From: Candidatus Gastranaerophilales bacterium
GTDB taxonomy: Bacteria > Cyanobacteriota > Vampirovibrionia > Gastranaerophilales > Gastranaerophilaceae
Reading direction: 5' to 3'
Length of the DNA: 64,000 nucleotides
Assembly: GCA_944325875.1 (NCBI GenBank)
Contig: CALVBU010000002.1
Location: 124,001-188,000 of the forward strand
Part shown: positions 10,505-19,564 of the stretch, piece by piece
Layout of the letters: the number at the start of each line of letters is the position of its first letter
Position numbering within the stretch: the stretch's first letter is position 1
Position numbers and translations under genes: made by a program
The notes under the pieces: model-generated
Databases searched by the model: none
Told to the model about the DNA's origin: nothing
What the model saw: the letters and a program-made list of their open reading frames with translations, nothing else

Positions 10505-10720
10505 ATGATTAAACCTGTAGGCATTAACCCATTGTATTTTAAAGGCGACAAAGTTGAAGAAAAAGCAAAAGTAGAAGAAAAACAACCGGAAGCAAAACCA
10601 GCTGAAGCACCTCAAGCAAATGGAAATGAAGCTCTAGCTAACTATAATAAAGCAGCAATCCACCCTTCTCAACAAGTAAAAACTGAACCACTTCCAGAAG
10701 CAGAAGCTGAGAAAAAATAA
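10505..10720 (+). CDS. Small Glu/Lys/Ala-rich protein with INPLYFKG N-terminus
   Basis: 71 residues starting at the ATG at 10505, chosen because TTAGGAGGAAAAATT provides a strong ribosome-binding site; an in-frame upstream ATG has none. The N-terminus MIKPVGINPLYFKG resembles the I-x-F-x-G peptide seen in other proteins of the window. The rest is low-complexity, disordered and rich in E, K, A and P. No function can be assigned. Confidence 0.7.
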   Translation: MIKPVGINPLYFKGDKVEEKAKVEEKQPEAKPAEAPQANGNEALANYNKAAIHPSQQVKTEPLPEAEAEKK

Positions 10721-10753
10721 GTAATAAATTAATAATTAAATTTAAATAATTCG

Positions 10754-10762
10754 TGATAAAAT
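10754..10762 (+). promoter_or_regulatory. Extended -10 box for mfd, leaderless layout
   Basis: TGATAAAAT (TGn plus TAAAAT) ends 6 nt before the mfd ATG at 10769. The intervening ACAGTT holds no ribosome-binding site, so the transcript probably starts at or next to the ATG. Confidence 0.55.
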
Positions 10763-10768
10763 ACAGTT

Positions 10769-13700
10769 ATGTTCAGCATAGACTGTCTAAATACGAATGA
10801 AAATTATCAACTTTTTAAATCAGACGTAAAAGCTGGGATGTCATTTGCCGTAACAGGGCTTTTGACAATCCTCAGACTTTTACTCGTACAAAAAACTCGC
10901 GAAATTTCCAAGAAAAAAATTCTTTTTATAACATCAACAGAGCAAAATGCTCTAAGGTACCAAAACGATTTTAAAAAAGCATTCGGAATTAAAACGAGTC
11001 TTTTGCCATTTCAAAACATTTCAATGTACGAAAGCGTAGCTTCAAACGTATATGATTATGCCGAACAGGTAAAAATTCTTAGAGAGCAGCCTGATATTGT
11101 AATTGCACCGGTAAAAACTTTGCTGGAAAAATTTCCTGACCCAGACTTTTACAATAAAAATAAACTAACAATAAAAGTCGGCGATGAAATTGACCTCAAA
11201 CAATTATCACAAAAACTCGTAAATCTCGGCTACAAACGTTCAACAATGGTATCTGATATCGCCGAATTTAGTATTCGCGGAGATATCGCAGATGTATTTT
11301 CACTTGATAAAAACCCTGTTCGTATCGAGCTTTGGGGAGATGAAGTTGTTGACCTGCGTTATTTTAATAATGAAACTCAAAAATCAGTAGAAAAAGTTAA
11401 AAAAATAGAAATTCTGCCTGTATATAAATTTCTACTCGATATCCCACAAAATTTACCGAAAGAAATAAAAGAACAAATTGAAGAAGAAGGATACTTTGAA
11501 GGTATTGAGATTTACCAGAATTATTTTAATCAAAATTTAGTATCCGCATTGGATTATTTCAAAGATTATACCGTCATTTTTGACGAAACTCCTGAAGTCT
11601 ATGCAAAATTTGAATTTATGGACGAAAATTTTACTAAACAACTACAGGAGAATTTGAAACTAGGTCTAAATTATGAACTTGACGGACTAAATCACATAAC
11701 TTATGAAGAATTTATCCAAAAACTTGCCTGTTTTATAAAAATTGGACTAAACAATTTTCTTGACGGCGAAATGGATGAAATTGTCGAATTTAATACCCAG
11801 CCTGTCAAAAGTTTTGCTGCCAATTTAGATGAAATCGCAAAATTCATCTTAGACAATCAAAAATACAGAATAATTATTGCAACGGATTATCCTGAAAGAG
11901 TAAGGGAAATTCTTTCCGAAAGAGAAGTTTTCACAGAAATTGATTACACAGAAAGCATAGCCTCACATGGCGGAATTTTAGAAGATTTTGAAACAATAAT
12001 TCTCACCGACAGAGAACTTTTCAACAAAAGAACAAAAGAAGTTACCTCGACAAAACGCTCATATTACAAAGAGAAGCCCGAGTTTATTGAAAGCATAAAT
12101 GATATCAAAGAAGGTGAATATGTAGTCCACAGCATTCACGGTGTCGGGATTTATAAAGGTCTAACCCAACAAGAAATAGACGGGCAATTAAAAGATTATC
12201 TAACAATAGAATACGCAAGCAAAGATAAATTACATATTCCAGCAGAACAAATCAATCTCCTATGCAGATATAGAGGTTCAGGGAATATTAAACCAAAACT
12301 CTCAAGAATGGGCGGCAAAGATTGGGAAAACACAAAAGCCAGAGTAAAAAAAGAAGTAGAACAAGTTGCCTATGATCTTCTAAGACTTTATGCAAGAAGA
12401 AAAATGCAAAAAGGAATTCAGTTCCTACCCGATACAACTTGGCAAGTTGAAATGGAAGAAGCTTTTGAATATACGGAAACTCCGGATCAGATGAAAGCAA
12501 TAGTTGATGTCAAAGCTGATATGGAAAGTGAAAACCCAATGGATAGACTAATCTGCGGTGACGTCGGTTTTGGGAAAACAGAAGTTGCAATGCGCGCAAT
12601 ATTTAAAGCTGTAACCTCAGGTAAACAAGTAGCAGTAGTAGTTCCGACAACGATTCTTGCTCTCCAGCATTTCCAGACAATGTCAGAAAGATTTAAACCG
12701 TTTGGAGTTCAAGTAGAATTACTCTCCAGATTTAGAACATCAAAAGAACAAAAAGAAACCGTAAAAAATCTTGCAACAGGCAAATGTGATGTCGTAGTTG
12801 GCACTCACAGACTATTACAAGAAGGAATAGTCTTTAAAGATTTAGGTCTACTTGTAATAGATGAAGAACACCGTTTTGGAGTAAGACATAAAGAAAAACT
12901 AAAATCTTTAAGAGAAAATATTGATATTATAACTATGTCTGCAACACCTATTCCAAGAACACTATATATGTCCTTGTCAGGCATAAAAGATATGTCTGTA
13001 ATAAACACTCCGCCTAAAAACAGGCTCCCTATAAAAACCTTTGTCGGAGTATGGAATGAAAATATGGTGAAAAATGCCATTGTTCATGAACTTGATAGAG
13101 AGGGACAAGTATTCTATCTATACAACAGAGTTGAGACAATAGAAGAATTTAAACTTCAGCTCCAACAACTTATACCTAATGCAAGAATTGCAATAGGACA
13201 TGGACAAATGGATGAAAAAGCCCTTGAACAGGTAATCGTTGATTTTGCAAACCACGAATATGATGTGCTTCTTGCGACAACAATTATTGAAAACGGCATA
13301 GATATTCCGAACGCAAATACAATGATTATCCATAATGCTGACAGATTTGGACTCGCTCAATTATATCAATTAAGAGGACGTGTAGGACGTTCGCAAAGAC
13401 AGGCTTACTGTTACTGCTTCTACAAACGACAAAAAGAAATGACAAAAGAAGCTGTACAAAGATTAAAAGCAATCAAAGAATTTACGACACTTGGAAGCGG
13501 CTATCAAATAGCCCTAAGAGATGTGGAAATTCGAGGTGTGGGCAACATATTAGGCACAAAACAGCACGGACATATGATTAATGTCGGATTTGACACCTAT
13601 TGCCAGCTTTTGGAAGAAACTGTACAGGAAATCCAAGGTGAACATGTAGATAAGGAAGTCGCAACAATAGTAGATATAAATGTTACAGCATTTATTCCTG

Positions 13701-14140
13701 ATGAATGGGTCGGCTCAGCTGAACAAAAAATGATCGAATATAAACGTCTGGCAGATGTAAAAAATGATGTTGAACTAGATTATATAACAGAAGAATGGAA
13801 AGATAGATTTGCCAAACCGCCTGAAAGCGTTGAAAATTTAATAAAATTAATTAGAATACGTCTTGCTGCAAGTGATGTAAAAATCGCAGCAATTAGAGAA
13901 ACTCAGGATAATATAAGAATCTACACACCATACACGCAACCTGAATGGAAAATTATACAAAAAGAACTTCCATCAGAAATTCTAAAACGTATCAAATTCA
14001 CAATAGCCCCATCATCCTGTCAAGAAGGCTGTTCAATTTTATTGCTAAATAATTCATATATGAATTTTAATGAAGTATTTAACATTTTAACAGATTTGTT
14101 TTATTATATTCATAAAATTAGTCACGAATACAAAAACTAA
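10769..14140 (+). CDS. mfd: Transcription-repair coupling factor Mfd
   Basis: 1123 residues. The N-terminal UvrB-like region is followed by the RNA polymerase-interacting CarD-like domain (EGEYVVHSIHGVGIYKG, about residue 450), then the RecG-like translocase with Walker A CGDVGFGKTE, Walker B VIDEEHRFG, SATPIPRT, and helicase motif VI LRGRVGRSQRQAYCY. A C-terminal TRCF domain is present. Mfd removes stalled RNA polymerase at lesions and recruits UvrA. It has no Shine-Dalgarno sequence (see -10 box). The lipoprotein PPIase gene follows 19 nt later. Confidence 0.96.
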   Translation: MFSIDCLNTNENYQLFKSDVKAGMSFAVTGLLTILRLLLVQKTREISKKKILFITSTEQNALRYQNDFKKAFGIKTSLLPFQNISMYESVASNVYDYAEQVKILREQPDIVIAPVKTLLEKFPDPDFYNKNKLTIKVGDEIDLKQLSQKLVNLGYKRSTMVSDIAEFSIRGDIADVFSLDKNPVRIELWGDEVVDLRYFNNETQKSVEKVKKIEILPVYKFLLDIPQNLPKEIKEQIEEEGYFEGIEIYQNYFNQNLVSALDYFKDYTVIFDETPEVYAKFEFMDENFTKQLQENLKLGLNYELDGLNHITYEEFIQKLACFIKIGLNNFLDGEMDEIVEFNTQPVKSFAANLDEIAKFILDNQKYRIIIATDYPERVREILSEREVFTEIDYTESIASHGGILEDFETIILTDRELFNKRTKEVTSTKRSYYKEKPEFIESINDIKEGEYVVHSIHGVGIYKGLTQQEIDGQLKDYLTIEYASKDKLHIPAEQINLLCRYRGSGNIKPKLSRMGGKDWENTKARVKKEVEQVAYDLLRLYARRKMQKGIQFLPDTTWQVEMEEAFEYTETPDQMKAIVDVKADMESENPMDRLICGDVGFGKTEVAMRAIFKAVTSGKQVAVVVPTTILALQHFQTMSERFKPFGVQVELLSRFRTSKEQKETVKNLATGKCDVVVGTHRLLQEGIVFKDLGLLVIDEEHRFGVRHKEKLKSLRENIDIITMSATPIPRTLYMSLSGIKDMSVINTPPKNRLPIKTFVGVWNENMVKNAIVHELDREGQVFYLYNRVETIEEFKLQLQQLIPNARIAIGHGQMDEKALEQVIVDFANHEYDVLLATTIIENGIDIPNANTMIIHNADRFGLAQLYQLRGRVGRSQRQAYCYCFYKRQKEMTKEAVQRLKAIKEFTTLGSGYQIALRDVEIRGVGNILGTKQHGHMINVGFDTYCQLLEETVQEIQGEHVDKEVATIVDINVTAFIPDEWVGSAEQKMIEYKRLADVKNDVELDYITEEWKDRFAKPPESVENLIKLIRIRLAASDVKIAAIRETQDNIRIYTPYTQPEWKIIQKELPSEILKRIKFTIAPSSCQEGCSILLLNNSYMNFNEVFNILTDLFYYIHKISHEYKN

Positions 14141-14159
14141 CCAAAGAAAGAGAGAGTTT

Positions 14160-15329
14160 ATGAAAGGAAAAAAATTACTTGCAACCGTTGCGTTATCTGC
14201 AATTTTATTTACAGGCTGCGGTATTAAATCAGCTCAAACAATTATTAAAGTTAATGGCCAAAACATAACTCAAGGGCAGTTTGACGAAAGTTTTAACAAA
14301 TCAACTCAAGGCGGTATGATGTCACAATTAGGCATCAATGTAAAAGATGGTAAAAATAATTTCTTATATTATTTAATTAAAGATAAAGTTGTAAACGAAC
14401 TTATCGTAAAAGAATTATTGAACCAAGAAATTGAAAAACGTGGTATTAAAGTGACAAATGCAGATGTTGAAGATGCCATAAAAGAAATCATAGACAAAGT
14501 AGGTTCCAAAGAACAACTTAACGAAATTCTTAAACAAAACGGCGTATCAACTTCGCAATTCAAAAAAGACTTAACCGAAGAAGTTAAGATGAAAAAACTT
14601 GCAAAAGAACTTACTGATAGTAATATTTCAGATGCAGAAGCAAAAAAATATTACAACGAAAATATCAAACAATTCAAATATCCTGAAAAAGTAAGAGCTG
14701 CACACATTCTTATTTCTGTAAATCCTCAGGAAATCGAAGAAATCATAACTTCAGATAAAGACAACGCAGGTCTTTCAAAAGAAGAAATTAAGAAAAAAGT
14801 AGATTCTGAAATTGCAAATAAAAAAGCTAAAGCAGAAAAAGTTTTAGCAGAAGCTAAAAAAGATCCATCACAATTTGCAAAACTTGCAAAAGAAAATTCA
14901 GATGACACAACAACAGCTGTAAAAGGCGGAGATCTAGGATTCTTTGCAGCACAAGAAATGGTACCTGAATTTTCACAAGCAGCTTTCTCTATGAAACCTA
15001 ACACCGTATCAAACCTTGTAAAAACACAATTCGGTTATCACATCATAATGGTTACCGATAGAATGGAAGCTGGTCAACAACCATTTGAAAAAGTTAAAAA
15101 TGATATCAAAAGTTTCTTAGAAACTCAAAAACAATTAGAAGCTATCGATAGACTTGTTGAATCTTTGAAGAAAAATGCAACAATTGAATACGTAAACAAA
15201 GAATACGATCCAAAAGTTATTCAAGAATCACTTCAAACAGAAATTAAACAAAGCGGTGATAAAGCAAAAGAAATCAAAGAAAATGCAGCAAAAAAAGACG
15301 CAGCAAAAGAAACAACTGAAAAAAAATAA
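14160..15329 (+). CDS. PrsA/SurA-like peptidyl-prolyl isomerase lipoprotein
   Basis: 389 residues. The N-terminus ends in the lipobox LFTGC, so it is lipid-anchored. A SurA-N-like chaperone region (about residues 28-155) is followed by a parvulin rotamase domain (EKVRAAHILI to GYHIIMVTDR). The rotamase is split by a charged helical insert of about 50 residues (EEIITSDKDN to AEAKKDP) after its first strand. The C-terminus is Lys/Glu-rich. It likely folds exported proteins. GAGAGAG precedes the start, and it follows mfd in the same transcript. Confidence 0.87.
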   Translation: MKGKKLLATVALSAILFTGCGIKSAQTIIKVNGQNITQGQFDESFNKSTQGGMMSQLGINVKDGKNNFLYYLIKDKVVNELIVKELLNQEIEKRGIKVTNADVEDAIKEIIDKVGSKEQLNEILKQNGVSTSQFKKDLTEEVKMKKLAKELTDSNISDAEAKKYYNENIKQFKYPEKVRAAHILISVNPQEIEEIITSDKDNAGLSKEEIKKKVDSEIANKKAKAEKVLAEAKKDPSQFAKLAKENSDDTTTAVKGGDLGFFAAQEMVPEFSQAAFSMKPNTVSNLVKTQFGYHIIMVTDRMEAGQQPFEKVKNDIKSFLETQKQLEAIDRLVESLKKNATIEYVNKEYDPKVIQESLQTEIKQSGDKAKEIKENAAKKDAAKETTEKK

Positions 15330-15345
15330 CTTCTAAAAAATAACT

Positions 15346-15384
15346 AAAAAATAGGATGGAAACTAATTTCCATCCTATTTTTTT
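15346..15384 (+). terminator. Rho-independent terminator after the PPIase gene
   Basis: ATAGGATGGAAA pairs with TTTCCATCCTAT around a CTAA loop, followed by a T run. It ends the mfd-PPIase transcript. Confidence 0.88.
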
Positions 15385-15415
15385 ATAATGAAAATTTATC
15401 TTCAAACCTCACAAG

Positions 15416-15444
15416 TAAAAAAATGGGCGGCAGGAGGTGCCGCC
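15416..15444 (-). terminator. Probable terminator of the rnpB transcript
   Basis: On the minus strand GGCGGCA pairs with TGCCGCC around a 5-nt loop (15426-15444), followed by CATTTTTTT. It lies about 100 nt beyond the mature 3' end of RNase P RNA, implying a 3'-extended precursor. Confidence 0.65.
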
Positions 15445-15539
15445 AAAAATAAGTATGCAAAACACAAGTATAGCTGTGTATTAATATAATAACAAACTAT
15501 AATAAAAAAGGAAACCGCCATTAGGCTATATAAAAAAAT

Positions 15540-15878
15540 AAAGCAGCCCGTAAGCCGTGTTCTGTTTTAGATAATCATCTGTCTGGTATTGAGATTACTC
15601 TCAATCTCTAGCGATTTTTTAGAAGTGGGCGGACAGCCTTTATAACCTTCAATTTAATCTTGCATTCGACCGGGGGTTGCCTAGCCGATATTTCTCAATA
15701 TCGCTGGTGAAGCTCTTAACTCACCGTTGCACCATCGCTCGTACTTAAAAAAGCCGTTAGCAGTATATTTTCTGTGGTCCTAATCCGCCAGCTCACGCTG
15801 CCCGGAGTTTCTCCGGCGGCCTGTCCTTGAATGCACGGACTTTCCTCACATAATTATGCGCGATTATCCGACTGCTTT
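15540..15878 (-). ncRNA. rnpB: RNase P RNA (bacterial type A)
   Basis: The minus strand carries all hallmark blocks of the catalytic RNA of RNase P: AAAGCAGTCGG at the 5' end, the P4 strand GAGGAAAGTCCGTGC, the GGACAGG region, GCAACGGTGAG, and the 3' strand ACAGAACACGGCTTACGGGC ending in TGCTTT, which pairs with the 5' AAAGCA. About 340 nt, the usual size. It matures tRNA 5' ends. An extended -10 TGTGATAAT lies just upstream (15891-15899 on the + strand, read on minus). The exact ends are estimated from the terminal pairing. Confidence 0.95.
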
Positions 15879-15890
15879 ATTTATTCTCAT

Positions 15891-15899
15891 ATTATCACA
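15891..15899 (-). promoter_or_regulatory. Extended -10 box for rnpB
   Basis: On the minus strand TGTGATAAT lies about 12 nt before the inferred 5' end of RNase P RNA. No -35 consensus was evident, as expected for an extended -10 promoter. Confidence 0.45.
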
Positions 15900-16001
15900 A
15901 AAATTTATATTAAGTGATGTTACAACATTGGAAAATTATTTGTCTTTTTTACACGAATAAAATACAATAGTGTTGGGAAAGTTTTGAGGGATTATTTATT
16001 T

Positions 16002-16499
16002 ATGTTAAAAGATGCAATTAGAGAGAAAACTTTATCACCGCAAGAAGTTAGAGCAATTTTAAATACAGACAATAAAGAAATTGTCGAGCTATGCAAACGT
16101 GCTTCTATCTTGCCGAGAAAAAATTGCAAAGGTCAAACTTACTTCTCTTATGATGAAGTAAAAAGTTTAAGAAAAGTACAAGCTCAGAAACAAGGAGTCA
16201 GTGTTCCTATGGTACAACAAGCTCAAAAAGCGCCTACAGCTATTCAAAACATTCTTACTTCATTACAAGAAATGGAAACTAAGCTTAGTGATAAAATTGC
16301 TAAAGTTATTGATGAAAAACTTGAAGGCATGGATGAGGTTGTTGTAGAACTTATTAGATGTAAGACTGACAACGAAACTTTAAGACAAAAAATTGTTGAT
16401 TTAAATAAAGAAGTATATCAACTTAAAAATGATTTAAGTTCTTATAAACCTATCGGACTTGGTTTATACAGAAAAAAAACCGGACATATATGGGAATAA
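16002..16499 (+). CDS. MerR-like HTH plus coiled-coil protein
   Basis: 165 residues from ATG 16002; an in-frame TTG at 15984 is an alternative start. Residues about 8-60 look like a MerR-type winged helix (LSPQEVRAILNTDNKEIVELCKRASI then YFSYDEVKSLRKVQA). A linker rich in Gln/Pro follows, then a coiled coil (about residues 85-150). The C-terminus is YRKKTGHIWE. Domain form suggests a DNA-binding dimer, but the target is unknown. It precedes recA by about 100 bp and may share its transcript. Confidence 0.65.
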   Translation: MLKDAIREKTLSPQEVRAILNTDNKEIVELCKRASILPRKNCKGQTYFSYDEVKSLRKVQAQKQGVSVPMVQQAQKAPTAIQNILTSLQEMETKLSDKIAKVIDEKLEGMDEVVVELIRCKTDNETLRQKIVDLNKEVYQLKNDLSSYKPIGLGLYRKKTGHIWE

Positions 16500-16602
16500 T
16501 GCGAGCAAGCTGAGGCTTTAGAGTTTTTGCGAAAACAGAACTCGAAATTGCCGTTATATGCAAGTGAGCAAGAAATTAAAAAATTATAAGGGATATAAAA
16601 TA

Positions 16603-17625
16603 ATGGCAGTTAAAGAAAAAGAAACAGAAACTCTATCACCATCAGATGAAAGAAGTAAAGCATTAAAACTAGCAATTGAAAAAATTGAAAAAGACTTCGG
16701 AAAAGGTTCAATTATGAAACTTGGCGATAAAGCCACAGTTAATGTTGATGCTATACCGACCGGTTCTTTAGCACTAGACGTTGCATTAGGGATAGGCGGA
16801 GTTCCTCGTGGACGTATTATTGAAATTTATGGTCCTGAAAGCTCTGGTAAAACAACTCTTGCTCAACATATCGTTGCGGAATGCCAGAAAAAAGGCGGTA
16901 TCGCAGCATTCGTAGATGCTGAACACGCACTTGATCCTGAATATGCAAGAGCACTAGGCGTAAAAGTTGATGATTTGCTTATTTCACAACCTGATACAGG
17001 TGAACAAGCACTTGATATTACAGAAGAACTTGTTCGCTCAGGTGCAGTTGATGTTGTTGTAGTTGACTCTGTTGCAGCACTTGTTCCTAAAGCTGAAATT
17101 GAAGGTTCTATGGAAGATCAACAAATGGGTCTTCAAGCTCGTTTGATGAGTAAAGCTTTGAGAAAACTTACCGGTGTTATAGGCAAAACAAATACAACCG
17201 TTATTTTCATCAACCAGTTACGTATGAAAATTGGTGTTATGTACGGAAACCCTGAAACTACTACTGGTGGTAACGCTCTAAAATATTACGCTTCTGTTCG
17301 TATGGAAATTAAACGTACAGAAGGTGTTAAAGGTGAAGATGGAGAAATCGGTAACCATGTTAGAGTTAGAGTTTTGAAAAACAAAGTAGCACCTCCATTT
17401 AGAACTGCTGAGTTTGACATTATTTTCGGAAAAGGTATTTGCAAAGTCGGAAATATTCTTGATGTAGCTGTAAACCTTGATATTGTTAAAAAAGCAGGTT
17501 CTTGGTTCAGCTTTAACGATGAAAAATTAGGACAAGGAAGAGATAAAGCAAGAGATTTCTTGACAGAAAATCCTGATATCCTTGCTCAAGTAGAAACTCT
17601 AGTTAGAGAAAAACTTGCTCAGTAG
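16603..17625 (+). CDS. recA: Recombinase RecA
   Basis: 340 residues starting at ATG 16603 (MAVKEKETE); an earlier in-frame ATG adds 15 unlikely residues. Walker A is GPESSGKTT, Walker [16 protein letters not shown], and the L1/L2 loops appear as [21 protein letters not shown] and [21 protein letters not shown] segments. It drives strand exchange and SOS co-protease activity. The region before it (16520-16548) contains an imperfect inverted repeat GAGTTTTTGCG...AACTC; whether this is a LexA operator is not shown. A small HTH gene follows after 6 nt. Confidence 0.97.
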   Translation: MAVKEKETETLSPSDERSKALKLAIEKIEKDFGKGSIMKLGDKATVNVDAIPTGSLALDVALGIGGVPRGRIIEIYGPESSGKTTLAQHIVAECQKKGGIAAFVDAEHALDPEYARALGVKVDDLLISQPDTGEQALDITEELVRSGAVDVVVVDSVAALVPKAEIEGSMEDQQMGLQARLMSKALRKLTGVIGKTNTTVIFINQLRMKIGVMYGNPETTTGGNALKYYASVRMEIKRTEGVKGEDGEIGNHVRVRVLKNKVAPPFRTAEFDIIFGKGICKVGNILDVAVNLDIVKKAGSWFSFNDEKLGQGRDKARDFLTENPDILAQVETLVREKLAQ

Positions 17626-17631
17626 ATTTTT

Positions 17632-18039
17632 ATGAAAACATTAGCACAATTTGTTCAAAAAAAACGAGATGATTTAGGCCTTTCTCCAAAAGGTCTTGCT
17701 ATGGTATGTAATCTTGATTTGAATTTGATTGAGGATATCGAAGCCGGAAAAGAATTATTTTTACCGGTAACAATTCGTCAGAGTCTTGCTAAAGGATTAA
17801 AATGTCCTCCTGAAGAAATCAAGAAATATGAAAAAGATTTTGACACGCATTATCTTGCTGATGACAAAATTATTGATAGTTTAAAAGAGTTAATTTTGAA
17901 TGGAGCAGGAGGATTAAAATGTCCTAAATGCGGTGCACCTTTAGTAACAAGAGTTGCAAAAATGTATGATTTGGAAGATAACTTGGTGCTTCATCCAAAA
18001 GCTCATTGTACTAAATGCGCATTCCATATTACAGACTAA
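17632..18039 (+). CDS. XRE-like HTH protein with C-terminal zinc ribbon
   Basis: 135 residues. The N-terminal 60 residues form a Cro/C1-type helix-turn-helix (LAQFVQKKRDDLGLSPKGLAMVC to EDIEAGKE). The C-terminus has two CxxC pairs (CPKCGAPL and CTKCAFH) spaced as in a zinc ribbon. It starts 6 nt after the recA stop, so it is co-transcribed with recA. That context hints at a DNA-damage or recA-linked regulator, but no function is known to me. It converges with the TPR gene, overlapping by 4 nt. Confidence 0.7.
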   Translation: MKTLAQFVQKKRDDLGLSPKGLAMVCNLDLNLIEDIEAGKELFLPVTIRQSLAKGLKCPPEEIKKYEKDFDTHYLADDKIIDSLKELILNGAGGLKCPKCGAPLVTRVAKMYDLEDNLVLHPKAHCTKCAFHITD

Positions 18040-18608
18040 ATACTCTCTGAATTATACATTTTTGCTACAATAGTTTTTATGTAATCTTTAACTGCCGGAG
18101 TTATAATTAAATCAGGCTCTTTTACTGCAAATTCGTCCAAAATAACTATAGCATCACGGTATTGACCTTTTTTATCTAACAAAAGTCCTCGCATAATCAT
18201 ATTTAGGGGATTATCATTTTCATAGGTTTGAGCAATCTTTGCATCAACTATTTTCAAAGCCTGATAACAATCTGCAAGGTTCAAATAGTATTTAAAATTT
18301 AATGTATAAAGCCCCAATGCTCTTTCAAAACAATCTTGAGCCAAGTCTGGAGCTCCAACTTTCATATAGCATTCTCCTAGATTATTATAATATACGGAAG
18401 ATGCTTGCACATTCGGACTTAAGCTTATTGCAATCTTAAATTCCTGAATTGCAGCATACCACCAATAATCCTTCATATACATAAGTCCAAGATTATTATG
18501 TTCAGTAGCATTTTTTTCAGAATTAATGACATATGTCTCAGGTTTTTTATAACCGGATACAAATACTGAACAAAATAACAAAGCTATTATAATAATCTTT
18601 TTCATCAT
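18036..18608 (-). CDS. Exported TPR-repeat protein
   Basis: 190 residues with an N-terminal signal peptide (MMKKIIIIALLFCSVFVSG). There is no lipobox cysteine. Three or more TPR units follow: ATEHNNLGLMYMKDYWWYAAIQEFKIAI, VYYNNLGECYMKVGAPDLAQDCFERAL and FKYYLNLADCYQAL. It is probably a periplasmic scaffold protein. It ends a minus-strand run with the MBL, phosphoesterase and second TPR genes, 13 nt after the MBL stop. A second ATG three nucleotides downstream could be the start. Confidence 0.75.
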   Translation of the reverse strand: MMKKIIIIALLFCSVFVSGYKKPETYVINSEKNATEHNNLGLMYMKDYWWYAAIQEFKIAISLSPNVQASSVYYNNLGECYMKVGAPDLAQDCFERALGLYTLNFKYYLNLADCYQALKIVDAKIAQTYENDNPLNMIMRGLLLDKKGQYRDAIVILDEFAVKEPDLIITPAVKDYIKTIVAKMYNSESI

Positions 18609-18621
18609 ACTTTATATATAA

Positions 18622-19560
18622 TTACAATAAATCTATTTCCAAACCTTCATACGCGAGAATAGCTCTTTCAGAAATAGCTTTATACTGTTCTTGTATGGAA
18701 TCAAGTTTTTCATCATCGTATTCAGGATCAAAATGGAAAAATACTAACTTTTCAGCACCTGTTTGATTTTGACATTCAACCGCCATATCGAAAGTAGAAT
18801 GTCCATAACCTTGTTTAGGAACAAAAGAATTCAAATAATCTTCCGTTGTATATTGAGCATCATGAATTAAAAGATTACAGCCTCTTGCAAAGTTTGTAAG
18901 CTTTTTATCACCGCCGAGATAACTTTCTTTATCTGTAGCATAAACAAGAGTTTTACCTTTATAAGATATCTTATAAATCAATACACCCTCTTGAGGATGA
19001 GCATAAGAACGATAACAAGTTATTAAAACATCATCTTCTTCAACTTTTAAATCATCCTCTTTTTCAATCCTTCTAATAATTGGAGCTTCACCTTTTCTCA
19101 GGATAATTCCTTCAGTTTCATTAATATCTCTTATATTAAGATTTCCAGCTATATCACCCAAATCTAAAGGAAAAGATTTTCCGAAAAGTAACCCTGCCAA
19201 TTCATCGGATAAGGTTTCATTATAATTAACATTTCCAAAAACATTTAAAATAGTTGAGGGGATATGAAGCGGTCTAAAGAAAGTAAATCCCTGAATATGA
19301 TCAAGGTGAATATGAGATAATAAAACTGTAGCCTGCACCGGGGTTCTATCCTCAGGTCTTAGACCTGATGCAATATAACTTCTTAATAACTCATTACCTA
19401 CATCAATAAGTCCTGTACCTGCATCAAGAACAATTAAATGTCCACCAACATTTACTTCTATGCAAGAAGTATTACCACCGTATTTTAAAAATTCTTTCTT
19501 TGCTAAAGGATAACTTCCTCTGACACCTCTGAATTTAACTTTAAAATCACCCATTTTCAT
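18622..19560 (-). CDS. MBL-fold metallo-hydrolase
   Basis: 312 residues of the metallo-beta-lactamase superfamily. The N-terminal VKFRGVRGSYPLAKKEFLKYGGNTSCIEV is typical of the phosphodiesterase/RNase Z-like branch. The metal-binding motif is LLSHIHLDHIQGF, with further ligands in LLIHDAQYT, GYGHSTFDMAV and FFHFDPEYDD. It is predicted cytosolic. The substrate may be a cyclic nucleotide, RNA or lipid phosphodiester; the sequence does not decide. Two in-frame ATGs, at 19560 and 19554, share GAGGAT upstream. Confidence 0.8.
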   Translation of the reverse strand: MKMGDFKVKFRGVRGSYPLAKKEFLKYGGNTSCIEVNVGGHLIVLDAGTGLIDVGNELLRSYIASGLRPEDRTPVQATVLLSHIHLDHIQGFTFFRPLHIPSTILNVFGNVNYNETLSDELAGLLFGKSFPLDLGDIAGNLNIRDINETEGIILRKGEAPIIRRIEKEDDLKVEEDDVLITCYRSYAHPQEGVLIYKISYKGKTLVYATDKESYLGGDKKLTNFARGCNLLIHDAQYTTEDYLNSFVPKQGYGHSTFDMAVECQNQTGAEKLVFFHFDPEYDDEKLDSIQEQYKAISERAILAYEGLEIDLL

Positions 19561-19564
19561 ATCC

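Noticed and set aside
16520-16548. LexA operator before recA
   Set aside because: Only an imperfect inverted repeat is present; it does not clearly match a known SOS box, and no lexA is nearby.
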